Assembly: GCA_902478875.1 (NCBI GenBank)
Contig: CABSMZ010000017.1
Coordinates: 1 to 18,464 of the forward strand
Length of the DNA stretch: 18,464 nucleotides
Direction of reading: 5' to 3'
Source: an uncultured Collinsella sp.
GTDB lineage: Bacteria; Actinomycetota; Coriobacteriia; Coriobacteriales; Coriobacteriaceae
Below, piece by piece: positions 7,362 through 14,942 of the stretch. A model generated the notes under the pieces. The model did no database searches, was not told where the DNA came from, and saw nothing but the letters and a program-made list of their open reading frames with translations. Made by a program: the position numbers and the translations under genes. The first letter of the stretch is position 1, and each line of letters begins with the position of its first letter.

Positions 7362-7415
7362 ACTCGCTCTCTCGGTGCTCCTTTGCTGCGTTTTAGTCAT
7401 ATAGATAGTCAAGGT

Positions 7416-7444
7416 AGCATAGCCCAGCCCACAGACGATTCCAA
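7416..7444 (-). promoter_or_regulatory. Candidate sigma-A promoter of the topoisomerase operon
   Basis: On the minus strand TTGGAA (7444-7439) and TATGCT (7421-7416) are separated by exactly 17 bases. Each hexamer matches the consensus at 4 of 6 positions. Transcription would begin near 7409, leaving a leader of about 48 bases before the ATG at 7361. The SOS-like palindrome lies 16 bases upstream of the -35. Confidence 0.5.
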
Positions 7445-7460
7445 CCAACACGAAATCCAT

Positions 7461-7474
7461 CGAACAATCGTTCG
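7461..7474. promoter_or_regulatory. LexA/SOS-box-like palindrome
   Basis: CGAACAATCGTTCG fits the Gram-positive and actinobacterial LexA operator pattern CGAAC-N4-GTTCG, with both half-sites perfect. The dyad extends one base pair or more each side (ATCGAAC at 7459-7465, GTTCGAT at 7470-7476). It sits between the DUF234 ATPase stop and the topoisomerase operon, about 16 bases upstream of the proposed -35. No other gene starts nearby, so if functional it most likely acts on the topoisomerase operon. Confidence 0.5.
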
Positions 7475-7518
7475 ATTAGATAATGAATGCTTGGAATGCG
7501 GGAGGGACCTGTCCTGTC

Positions 7519-8901
7519 CTATCCAAACATCTGCGGCAGGTCGATGAAGACGGTTCGATCGCTTTCGCCAGCTTCGAAGCCCGAACGGGAGAAGAATCCA
7601 TAGCGATGGCACTTGAGTCCCGTTGCCTCGACTTGGGCGATTTCCTCGTCGACCATTTTTTGCGTGATGGGGGATTTGCGGAACTTTGCTTCGTAGAATG
7701 CGTAGCCCTCGGGGTCTTGCGTTACCACATCGAATTCGCCGCTCGTTTTGTTTGTGGGGTCGTCGTACCAGTACTTGCCTATGGCGTCGAAAGCTGGTTC
7801 GATCTTGCCGGTCCTGTTCTGCCGCACGAGGTATTGACGGCAGATCTCCTCGAACATATGAGGAACGTAGTTTTCCTCGAAGTCTTGGAAGACGTGACGA
7901 TCATAGAAGACTTCCGGGTCGAGCAGCTGACGCGCCGAGGCATTGCGGAAAACATAGCGATAGTAAAAGAGCGAAAGTGGGTCCACTACAAAGTAGCCAG
8001 ACTTGCGCTTGTTCGTAGGGTCGTTGATGGGTGCACGCTTTTGGACGATTTCGAGTGATATGAGCTTGTCGAGCACGTCTGCCATGGCCGGACCGCTCGA
8101 GACGTGCGACTGTGCCAGCACGTCCCCCCAACGGGAGTAACCTTGTGCGAGAGCTCCGAAAACTTCGTTGGCGTTGGTCATCTTCGAGATCTCGGCGTTG
8201 AGATAGGACGGCACCTCGCTTTCTAAGCGGGCGCCAGGTTCCGTGACGAGCTCGATGATGTTGTCGCGTACGCTTTGGGACTGATCGATGAGGCGATTGT
8301 AAAAGGGGATGCCGCCAAAAACGCTATAGAGCCGCACCTTGTCCTCGGGTGAGAACGCGGGATAGAATTTCGCAGCGTCAAAGTAGTCCATGGGCTTAAG
8401 CTCAAGCGCGAGATCAATTCGCCCGTAGAGGGGGCTCTCATGCTCGATGAGAGATTTCATAATCTCAACGTAGGAGCCGCACAGGACAATGTTTAAACGT
8501 GAGTCTTCCCTGTGAGCGTCGATTGAGGTCTGGAGAATGCTGTCTAAGCCTTTAACCGCATCTCTCAAGTAGGGGTATTCGTCGAGAACAAGGGTAACGT
8601 TCTTGTCTTTGGCTTGGGCAAACAGAAATTCGATGAGCTCACGGATGCCTGTGAAGGCGAGCGGAGGAAAGCTCAGCGCTTCAGCAACAAGGGCGGACAG
8701 ACTCTCTAGGTTGTCTGCCTCGGAGGTTTGGCGGCACTCGTAATAGACCGTTGCGACGTCCGACAAATCGGTTAGCGCCTGCTTGATGAGCTCACTTTTT
8801 CCGACGCGACGCCTGCCGTAAATGAGAACATTGCGCTGCTCAGTTACTTTGAGCGTTTTCTTAATACGGGTGAGTTCACGCTCTCTGCCAATGAATTCCA
8901 C
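7519..8901 (-). CDS. DUF234-type ATPase with PD-(D/E)XK-like C-terminal domain
   Basis: This 460-aa protein resembles the archaeal-type ATPase/DUF234 family, whose cellular role is not established. Residues 1-40 hold the entry motif FIGRERELTRI and Walker A GRRRVGKS (29-36). Walker B is TLVLDEYPYL (103-112), and LNIVLCGSYVEIM (136-148) is a sensor-like strand. The middle (about 245-310) looks like a winged helix. The C-terminal region contains GEFDVV (388-393) and FYEAKF (402-407), the acidic and E-x-K elements of a degenerate PD-(D/E)XK nuclease fold. The start is the GTG at 8901, with SD GGAAGGAA about 8 bases upstream. The gene lies upstream of the topoisomerase operon on the same strand, but a 157-base gap with its own promoter separates them. 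The nested palindrome at 8902-9007 covers its leader. A defence, selfish-element or genome-maintenance role is all possible. Confidence 0.88.
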   Translation of the reverse strand: MEFIGRERELTRIKKTLKVTEQRNVLIYGRRRVGKSELIKQALTDLSDVATVYYECRQTSEADNLESLSALVAEALSFPPLAFTGIRELIEFLFAQAKDKNVTLVLDEYPYLRDAVKGLDSILQTSIDAHREDSRLNIVLCGSYVEIMKSLIEHESPLYGRIDLALELKPMDYFDAAKFYPAFSPEDKVRLYSVFGGIPFYNRLIDQSQSVRDNIIELVTEPGARLESEVPSYLNAEISKMTNANEVFGALAQGYSRWGDVLAQSHVSSGPAMADVLDKLISLEIVQKRAPINDPTNKRKSGYFVVDPLSLFYYRYVFRNASARQLLDPEVFYDRHVFQDFEENYVPHMFEEICRQYLVRQNRTGKIEPAFDAIGKYWYDDPTNKTSGEFDVVTQDPEGYAFYEAKFRKSPITQKMVDEEIAQVEATGLKCHRYGFFSRSGFEAGESDRTVFIDLPQMFG

Positions 8902-9007
8902 TTACTCGGTTCCTTCCGACTCGGTTTTGTCCGAGTTAATTGTATCGCATGAATCAGTTTATGCTCGAGTTTACTCGGACAAAACCGAGTCGGTTCTGCC
9001 CGAGTAA
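8902..9007. repeat. 106-bp nested palindrome built from ACTCGG/CCGAGT half-sites
   Basis: The inner arms are a perfect 21-bp inverted repeat: 8916-8936 (CCGACTCGG, TTTTGT, CCGAGT in order) and its reverse complement at 8973-8993. Each inner arm contains its own dyad, ACTCGG-N6-CCGAGT. Outer half-sites TTACTCGG (8902-8909) and CCGAGTAA (9000-9007) are each exactly 6 bases from the inner arm, so every spacer within a half is 6 bases. The centre (8937-8972) is AT-rich and could hold divergent -10 elements: TACAAT at 8944-8939 on the minus strand and TATGCT at 8960-8965 on the plus strand. The left outer site lies between the SD and GTG start of the ATPase gene. This looks like a cooperative operator for divergent transcription. 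Confidence 0.85.
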
Positions 9008-9023
9008 ATTTGAAGGCGGCCGA

Positions 9024-9278
9024 ATGCGTCTTGCTGCGTTTGCGGTTGGATACGTTGTCGAAAACGTGTCGTGCGGATTGTTGGATCGAATCGAACATTG
9101 GGACAGACGTCTCGTTTTATGGGCCGGGGGCGTGCATGTGCGAGTTCTTTTGGCCCATAAGGAACGCTGGTGGGTCGTTATTTGGGCCACGGGTCACTTC
9201 GCCGGCGCCGTGTTTCGTCATACGCTCATAGTGGAAGCCGATGCCACGGGGTCGACTTGGGACTCGGGCAATGGATGA
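9024..9278 (+). CDS. Possible small protein, divergent from the DUF234 ATPase
   Basis: An 84-codon frame starts at ATG 9024, with an SD-like GAAGG at 9012-9016 (7-base spacing), just beyond the right end of the nested palindrome. The product opens MRLAAFAVGYVVENV and is rich in Trp (5) and aliphatic residues. It has no domain I recognise and no clear membrane helix. The case for it is positional: it mirrors the ATPase gene across a symmetric operator. The case against is its small size, lack of recognisable similarity, and an inverted repeat within it (TTATGGGCC at 9117-9125, GGCCCATAA at 9152-9160). If it is not coding, 9008-9304 is a non-coding leader for the lipoprotein. Confidence 0.3.
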   Translation: MRLAAFAVGYVVENVSCGLLDRIEHWDRRLVLWAGGVHVRVLLAHKERWWVVIWATGHFAGAVFRHTLIVEADATGSTWDSGNG

Positions 9279-9304
9279 GCTGCAAGCCGAAAGGAGCGGT
9301 GAGA

Positions 9305-10324
9305 ATGATGAGGCCCATGACAAAGAAACTGCTGTTAGGAATTCCCACCGTGACGCTTTCGGCCGTGCTGGCGTGTACAGTGGCCGGCTGTGGCGGTAGT
9401 GCTCCGAGCGGCTCGCCTGGCGGTTCGGGCGGCAGCGCGCCTGTGCAGGAAAAGCCCAGGGCCTATGATTCGCAGACGGTCGAGGTGGCAGGCATTACCT
9501 ATGAGTCGGTGGCTTACGGTACGTTCTATCGCGGCGATGCCAAGCTGCAGGACGGCTTTTACCTGCACATCAAGATCACCAACAACAACACAAAGAACAG
9601 GACGTTCAGTTCCTTTAACGTGCATGCTGCCCAGGGCGATCTTGAGGCAGGCGACCCGTTGTTTACTTCCGGCAAGGCGGCCGTGCTCGACTACGTTGCA
9701 AGCGAGGCTCCCGATGAGCTGCACGAGGGCATCGACCTTTCCGAGAGGCCAGATATCGGCCCGGGCGAGACCGTTGAGTACGTGTATTTCTGGGCGCCCA
9801 AGACGGCGTACTACGGGCCCATCACTGTCGAGTTCGTAGACGCTTATGCCCCCGCCAAGAATCATGAGGCCATGCACTTTGACACCACGGGATGCGAGAC
9901 CAAGGAGTTCAAGGCGGCCGGCGGCGTGGCCGATTCTGGCGAGAAGGCAGATTTAACGGGCATCGACTGCGCATCGTACAGCATCGAGGCCGCCGATGGG
10001 TACACGCTGGATTCGTCCGACGAAGAGCGCGAAAAGGCAAACTTCTTCCACGACGAGACTGGAGGACGCCTGAACATCAGCATCTTCCCGCGCTCGCCGG
10101 AGGAAGAGGTTGCAAGCCTAGAGCAGGTCTACGAAGGCAAGGAGACAACAACCGACCAGGTCGAGTACAACGGCATAACGTGGCTGCGCTTTACCGGTCC
10201 CGACAACGGCCATACGCTGTTTGCGACGGCTCCCGCGACGGGCGAGACCGTCCGCGTGTCGATTGGCTGGAAGATCGATTGGGACGCCGCCGCGCCCATG
10301 ATGGAGGCATTGAAGCTCAAGTAG
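9305..10324 (+). CDS. Putative lipoprotein with DUF4352/DUF5067-like domain
   Basis: This 339-aa product is a predicted membrane-anchored lipoprotein. The N-terminus has Lys7-Lys8, a hydrophobic stretch and the lipobox VAGC with Cys29. A Gly/Ser/Pro linker follows (about 30-48), as is usual for surface lipoproteins of Gram-positive bacteria. Residues of about 57-185 (GITYESVAYGTFYRG, then HIKITNNNTKNRTFSSFNV, then GPGETVEYVYFW) resemble the Ig-like fold of DUF4352/DUF5067 domains. The C-terminal half (about 220-339) is a separate globular region I do not recognise. ATG 9305 is the best start, with SD AAAGGAG 8 bases upstream. The frame is open further upstream to 9170, but no SD supports it. 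A terminator follows at 10355. No function can be assigned beyond cell-surface localisation. Confidence 0.85.
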   Translation: MMRPMTKKLLLGIPTVTLSAVLACTVAGCGGSAPSGSPGGSGGSAPVQEKPRAYDSQTVEVAGITYESVAYGTFYRGDAKLQDGFYLHIKITNNNTKNRTFSSFNVHAAQGDLEAGDPLFTSGKAAVLDYVASEAPDELHEGIDLSERPDIGPGETVEYVYFWAPKTAYYGPITVEFVDAYAPAKNHEAMHFDTTGCETKEFKAAGGVADSGEKADLTGIDCASYSIEAADGYTLDSSDEEREKANFFHDETGGRLNISIFPRSPEEEVASLEQVYEGKETTTDQVEYNGITWLRFTGPDNGHTLFATAPATGETVRVSIGWKIDWDAAAPMMEALKLK

Positions 10325-10436
10325 CGGGTTGCGATTCCCATGTCAGGCGACTCAGGGCTGGCTCCGAGTTATCGGGGCCAGCCCCTTTTGGTGTTCGATG
10401 AGCCGAGTCGGCGTCTCTCACAAAAGTAACTAGGAG
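10325..10436. other. Convergent intergenic gap with one terminator
   Basis: This 112-base gap lies between two convergent stops. Apart from the stem-loop at 10355-10389, it holds an isolated short palindrome GCCGAGTCGGC (10402-10412 region). I see no T-tract in the direction of the surface-protein gene, so that gene's terminator is not evident. Confidence 0.5.
10355..10389 (+). terminator. Rho-independent terminator after the lipoprotein gene
   Basis: GGGCTGGC (10355-10362) and GCCAGCCC (10377-10384) pair as a perfect 8-bp GC-rich stem over a 14-base loop, followed by CTTTT (10385-10389). It lies 31 bases after the lipoprotein stop and 47 bases short of the convergent surface-protein stop. 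Confidence 0.85.
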
Positions 10437-13400
10437 CTAGCGAGACCTATCCGAATTGACCTCATTGGCGGTGTCTTTTTCGAGCGCCGTGCGGCGGGCG
10501 CTGTAGGCGATGAGGCCGGCGCCTGCCGCGGCGAGTGCTGTAGCGGCTGCCGTAAGGGGAGCATTGACATCGCCCGTGCCAGCGAGCGCGCCCGCTTTTC
10601 CGGAGCGCTTGTTATTGCTGTGGTCCTTGCCACTGCCGGAGCTCCTTCCGCCGGAGCCGCCGCCACTCGAGCCGCCATCGTCGTCTGCTGTCATCGGGGC
10701 GTCGTGAAGTTCTGTCGTATCCGCGCTGTCGCATACGCCGACCTGAACTTCTGAGCGTTCGCATGCCGCGTCGGGCACATGAAGCTCGTGCAGTACGGCA
10801 CCCAGCGCCGAGTTTGCGCCCGGTCGAATTTCCTCGAGCGTTACGGGATCGAGCGCCACCAGATTACGCGCCTTCGCATATAGCGTTACGCGTTTGCCCA
10901 CCTCGTCGCTCCAACTCTCGGGGATGGCGAAGCTCATGCGGAACTGTGCCGTGCAACCCGGTGCCAGCACGGCGTTGCCGCTGTCGGCTACCAGCGGGTG
11001 CGTTGCAAAACGTGCGCCCAGCGTCTCGAGCGCGTACTTCACGTGTGCCATGTCGTTGGCCGAAGCATCCTCGGCAAGCTCCGGATCGTAGATCGATGCC
11101 ATGCGTGCGTTCGCTCCGAACCCGATGGATGCGCTGGAGAACGGCTGGCTGGAGCCCTCTCGGTACAGATCGATCGTGCCGGCGGTCAGCAAGGTGTTGC
11201 CGTCGTTTCGCACCGTGACCATGAAGGATTCGCCTGCTGCTCCGGGCACCACCGCGCCCGAGGTAGCGACCGCGCCCGTCGGAGTGGCACACGCCACCAA
11301 GGGCACTTCGATGCCGTGTAGTTCTGCCTCGCTCTTCTTCGCGCTCACAATGTGCGTGGCGAGCGCGGAGAGCATGCTCCCCGACGTCAAAAATGTCGTT
11401 ATCTGATCGACGGGATGGTCCAGCTCGCACATCACGAACGGCTCCGTGAACAGATCGCCTGCCAAGGTGCTGGCGAAGATGCGGAAGTGCTTGCCCATCA
11501 CTGCTACCGGGTTGCCTTCTTCGTCGTAGGTTTGTCCCACCTTGCCATCGGTGTTCTCTACATAGAGCACGCACCTGCCGTTGTTGCTTACGCTAAACGA
11601 TGCCGGGCCACAGCCTGCGGCACCCACGGGCTGCGTTGCAAATGCTGATGCGCCTCGCGTCCAAGTAATATGCTGCAGTTGCTCGTTGACGGTTGCCAAA
11701 AAGCCCGTGTGCTGCGGCCACGGCACCGCGTGGGGTACTGTGGCATCTGGCGACATAACGCCCCACCCCGCGATGGACTGGCCGATCACGGCGTACGATG
11801 CGCAGCCACAACCGCCTGCAGTCTCGTATGCAACGGGTACCACCATTTTGCCGTTGATATTCTCGGGCGCGCCGAGCTCGATGCTCGACGGTGCCTGCGG
11901 GAAGCGGAGGACCTGACGGAACGTGAGACTGTCGCCCGAAACGTCCGACCACAGGGTAAAGCACTCCAGCGCAACCTCGGCCTCGCTGCCGAGCGCCTTT
12001 TCTGCGGTGGTTCCGCGGCGGTGGAGGTAGGCGCCCGACAGGCGCCCGTTGACAAGTGTCTTGCCCACCGTGATGCGTGGGCACTGCAGGCAATGGTAGC
12101 CATCCTCCTGAAGGCGGCCGCGCGAGATGCTGCGCCACGACGTGTGTGATACCACGCGAACTCCGTCGTTGCTTATGCGCAGGCGCACAACGGACAGTAT
12201 GCCGGCTGTGCTTGCCGTATCGAAAAGGGTGTCGTCGCCGGCGGGGCGCTCGCCCGAGACCAGCAGCACGTAGGCGTCCTGGTTTCCTCTTCCGTCCGTA
12301 TATTCCACTACGTCGAAGTCGTAATCGTATATGCTGTCGCGCTCCACGTCGCCCTCGCCAAACCCAAGGGGAAAGTCCACAGGCGTGGGAGCGGACCACG
12401 TTCCGTTTGCCTTTGTGTGTACCACCAGGCGCGAGCGACCATTGTCGCCGTAGCGCACCGAGGCGATACGGAACAGGCATTCTACGCCGGCAATCATTGC
12501 CAGCTTCATGTGGGCTTCGCTGAGCACGCCAGCAAACAGCACGTTGTCGCTCGAGGGCTTGATGCCGCCACGCTCGTCCTCCGACACGCCGGCAGAATCG
12601 GCGTTCGGGTCGGCAACGGTGTTCGTCGCCTGACCGATGTAGGTGTACTCATACATCGGCGCGGCGTTTTCGTCGTTCTCTATCAGTGCATGGACGAAAT
12701 GCTCGATCTGTCCCGTGTCGTCGCTTTCTGCATCCGCCTCAAGCTCAATGCGCGTGACCGCTTGATCCCAATCGCGCACGACAGGCGCGGCGTTTACGGC
12801 AGTGGCCTTAACCTCGGCGCGTGCGAGCAGTTCGGCGTTGGTGACGATGGTGGCCGATGCGATAAATTGCGGCACACCACCCGCCTCGGCGTTGCCGGCC
12901 GAGCCGAAGCAGGCATCCAGCGTATAAGGCGTATCTCCATCCAATGCGAGCTCAGAGCGCTGGAGCACATACTGGTCGCCATTGTTCACCGACATATTCC
13001 ACGAATCGATGAGTGTGGGCCACGACCCCGACCAAGCCTTGGTGGTCCACTTGAACATTACGAACTGGAGTATTACATCGACATCGACGTCTGCACCTAC
13101 ACGCAGTCGCGGAAGCTGGTGTCCATTTGCCTTTTCGTACCCAATGAACAGCGTGAGGGATGCGGCGCCGCGCACGGCAGACGAAGCGACGCCTGCAACG
13201 CCGGCGCCAAAGGTGACGGCAAGCCCGATTTGGATGGTGAACGAGCCCGACGTGTTTGAATAGTCGAGCGAAATGTTTTTAAAAAACGCCGCGCCGCTGC
13301 CGTGCGTGTGGGCACCCACGGCGAGCGCCAGTTTTGCCAGCACCCAGGGGTTGACGTTTAGGAAAAATGGCACCGGTCCTAGGGTAAACTGCTCGGTCCA

Positions 13401-14786
13401 ATTGAGGTCGGTTCTTACCTGGAAGAGGGCCTTAATATTGCCGTATGCGGGGTCGTTGTTGTTACCCCAGGTTTTGCCCACCCAATCGTAGGCGAGCGAG
13501 CCGTACAGCTGTGTGGCGATATCCATCGTGAACAGCGGCGTGCAATGGTGGCGAAGGAGCTTGGTGTTTCTTGGATCGGTGCCCGAACCGGCACTCATCC
13601 TCTTGTACTGATTCCACTTCCCCTCCATCTCGTCGAGGTAGCGGTTTGCCTGCTTGGCGCCCGACTCGCGCGGCGATTTCTTCCAGTATTCCGGATCAGG
13701 GTTGCCCGAATCGTTCATATAGCTAGCTGGTTTGTACCCTCCGCCAAACAGCACGTATCCAGCAAACGAGAAATCGAACAGAATGGGAAATGTGGGCATC
13801 CAGCACGTGAACTTATTACCACCGATGCCGGGAAACGCCGCTGGGAAATCAAACGGAGTGACCTCTTGGTCCATGGTGGTGGGAATGATGGTGGTCGAGC
13901 CCGATTCCGCCTTTGCGGCCGGCGCGGTGACAACGGCCATAGGGGATGAGAGCGTGTAGGTTTTGCCCTGGTAGTCGAGGACAAAGCGCAGCTTGCACCC
14001 TTCTTCCAGAAGGCCCGATGCCGCATCGAGGAACTTGTCTTCGAGTGTGAACGTTGCCAGATTATCCGCGCCCGATGCGCTGGCCTTGATTTGGCCGATC
14101 TGCGTGACGGTTTCGGGTGAGCTGCCCGCAGCATGCGTCACTTTGTTGATGCGCAGCGTTGCCTGTCCACCCTGTGGCAGATGTGCCTGCACAGTAAAGG
14201 CATGCGTATCGGGCTGCTCGTTTGCCGTGTCGTCCTTCGGCAATGCCATAAACGTGGCGTCGGCGTACTGGATGTCCCATTCGTCGAACGTGAGCTGTCG
14301 AAAGTACGGCTCGCCATCGGAGAGCGGACGTGTGGGTGCGGTAATAGCGGTGCCGCCTTGGACACGCGCGAGGGGAATCTCGACATCGCGGTAGCCCGCC
14401 ATGCTAATGGAGATGCCGCCGTTAAAGTCGTACGCGTCGAGAAGCGTCGCCTCGTCCACGTAGCCTTCCGAAAGCGGCGCGATCTCAAAGATGGCCGTGC
14501 CCTCGTCGTCGGTCGTGGCGGTGAGCTGCTTGCCCGCGGCATAACGCGACGCGAGCGTGACCTGGGCTCCCTTGATGGGCATATTCTTGTTGGCGACGTC
14601 GACCACGACCACACCAAACATTGTGCGCGAGAGAACGAGCACCCTGAAGGGGTCTTTTTCGTCGGCATAGGCTTCGGTAGCCACGAACGGCAATATGAAG
14701 GCGTTTGCGCTTCCCGGCACGCGCGGCAACATAATGCTCGCCAGCGAGGACGCTCCGGCAACAAGTAACGAACGGCGATCAAGCAT
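10437..14786 (-). CDS. Very large cell-surface protein with Tat-like signal and LAxTG sorting signal
   Basis: This 1449-aa exported protein starts at ATG 14786 (SD GGGAG, 6-base spacing). The N-terminus MLDRRSLLVAGASSLASI has the twin Arg and hydrophobic stretch of a Tat-type signal, with candidate cleavage after SANA (29) or AYA (41). Residues of about 47-150 resemble a carboxypeptidase-regulatory/Cna-B-like beta fold (IKGAQVTLA, then DDEGTAIFEI). A long middle region follows that I do not recognise. A CARDB-like stretch occurs late (VTVRNDGNTLLTAGTIDLY). A Gly/Ser linker precedes LAGTGD (from about 1401), then a hydrophobic segment and an Arg-Arg tail, which is a sorting signal of the LAxTG type used by class E sortases in actinobacteria. 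The tail after the Arg pair is unusually long (about 18 residues). The neighbouring LuxR-family gene is a candidate regulator. Adhesin or substrate-binding roles are speculative. Confidence 0.85.
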   Translation of the reverse strand: MLDRRSLLVAGASSLASIMLPRVPGSANAFILPFVATEAYADEKDPFRVLVLSRTMFGVVVVDVANKNMPIKGAQVTLASRYAAGKQLTATTDDEGTAIFEIAPLSEGYVDEATLLDAYDFNGGISISMAGYRDVEIPLARVQGGTAITAPTRPLSDGEPYFRQLTFDEWDIQYADATFMALPKDDTANEQPDTHAFTVQAHLPQGGQATLRINKVTHAAGSSPETVTQIGQIKASASGADNLATFTLEDKFLDAASGLLEEGCKLRFVLDYQGKTYTLSSPMAVVTAPAAKAESGSTTIIPTTMDQEVTPFDFPAAFPGIGGNKFTCWMPTFPILFDFSFAGYVLFGGGYKPASYMNDSGNPDPEYWKKSPRESGAKQANRYLDEMEGKWNQYKRMSAGSGTDPRNTKLLRHHCTPLFTMDIATQLYGSLAYDWVGKTWGNNNDPAYGNIKALFQVRTDLNWTEQFTLGPVPFFLNVNPWVLAKLALAVGAHTHGSGAAFFKNISLDYSNTSGSFTIQIGLAVTFGAGVAGVASSAVRGAASLTLFIGYEKANGHQLPRLRVGADVDVDVILQFVMFKWTTKAWSGSWPTLIDSWNMSVNNGDQYVLQRSELALDGDTPYTLDACFGSAGNAEAGGVPQFIASATIVTNAELLARAEVKATAVNAAPVVRDWDQAVTRIELEADAESDDTGQIEHFVHALIENDENAAPMYEYTYIGQATNTVADPNADSAGVSEDERGGIKPSSDNVLFAGVLSEAHMKLAMIAGVECLFRIASVRYGDNGRSRLVVHTKANGTWSAPTPVDFPLGFGEGDVERDSIYDYDFDVVEYTDGRGNQDAYVLLVSGERPAGDDTLFDTASTAGILSVVRLRISNDGVRVVSHTSWRSISRGRLQEDGYHCLQCPRITVGKTLVNGRLSGAYLHRRGTTAEKALGSEAEVALECFTLWSDVSGDSLTFRQVLRFPQAPSSIELGAPENINGKMVVPVAYETAGGCGCASYAVIGQSIAGWGVMSPDATVPHAVPWPQHTGFLATVNEQLQHITWTRGASAFATQPVGAAGCGPASFSVSNNGRCVLYVENTDGKVGQTYDEEGNPVAVMGKHFRIFASTLAGDLFTEPFVMCELDHPVDQITTFLTSGSMLSALATHIVSAKKSEAELHGIEVPLVACATPTGAVATSGAVVPGAAGESFMVTVRNDGNTLLTAGTIDLYREGSSQPFSSASIGFGANARMASIYDPELAEDASANDMAHVKYALETLGARFATHPLVADSGNAVLAPGCTAQFRMSFAIPESWSDEVGKRVTLYAKARNLVALDPVTLEEIRPGANSALGAVLHELHVPDAACERSEVQVGVCDSADTTELHDAPMTADDDGGSSGGGSGGRSSGSGKDHSNNKRSGKAGALAGTGDVNAPLTAAATALAAAGAGLIAYSARRTALEKDTANEVNSDRSR

Positions 14787-14942
14787 CTTTGGCTCCCATC
14801 CCGCAGGTATCGGTGGAAATAATCCAATTTTGCGAGAAGGCATCCTGCCACGGTAGTGCCGTCCGAGGGCCAAAATGTCCAATTTGAGCGAGCGAAGCGC
14901 CGGGGCTCCGGAGCGCGCATGCTGCGCTAGGCAGCCCGGTCG
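14787..14942 (-). promoter_or_regulatory. Intergenic leader of the surface protein, with repeated TCCAATTT
   Basis: This 156-base gap lies between the LuxR-type regulator and the surface protein, both on the minus strand. The octamer TCCAATTT occurs twice on the + strand (14823-14830 and 14878-14885), 55 bases apart, and reads AAATTGGA in the direction of transcription. Such a pair could be regulator half-sites, or one copy may supply a -35 (TTGGAC). I see no strong terminator for the regulator gene, so read-through is possible. Confidence 0.3.

Noticed and set aside
6495..7547. 350-codon open frame on the + strand
   Set aside because: Antisense shadow of the B-subunit gene and of the end of the DUF234 ATPase gene, with no recognisable motif and no SD.
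9117..9160. TTATGGGCC/GGCCCATAA inverted repeat as a terminator
   Set aside because: The 26-base loop and absence of a T-run make it a poor terminator; it may be chance or lie in coding sequence.
9170..9304. N-terminal extension of the lipoprotein to 9170
   Set aside because: It would put 45 arginine-rich residues before a clear lipoprotein signal peptide; only the ATG at 9305 has an SD at suitable distance.
10402..10412. Isolated GCCGAGTCGGC palindrome as another copy of the ATPase operator
   Set aside because: It shares CCGAGTCGG with the nested palindrome at 8902-9007 but is a single short site between convergent genes, lacking the 6-base spaced partner half-sites.
12417..13259. 280-codon + strand frame within the surface-protein gene
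   Set aside because: Antisense shadow with no SD and no domain; the minus-strand frame is continuous for over 1400 codons with signal and sorting sequences at its ends.
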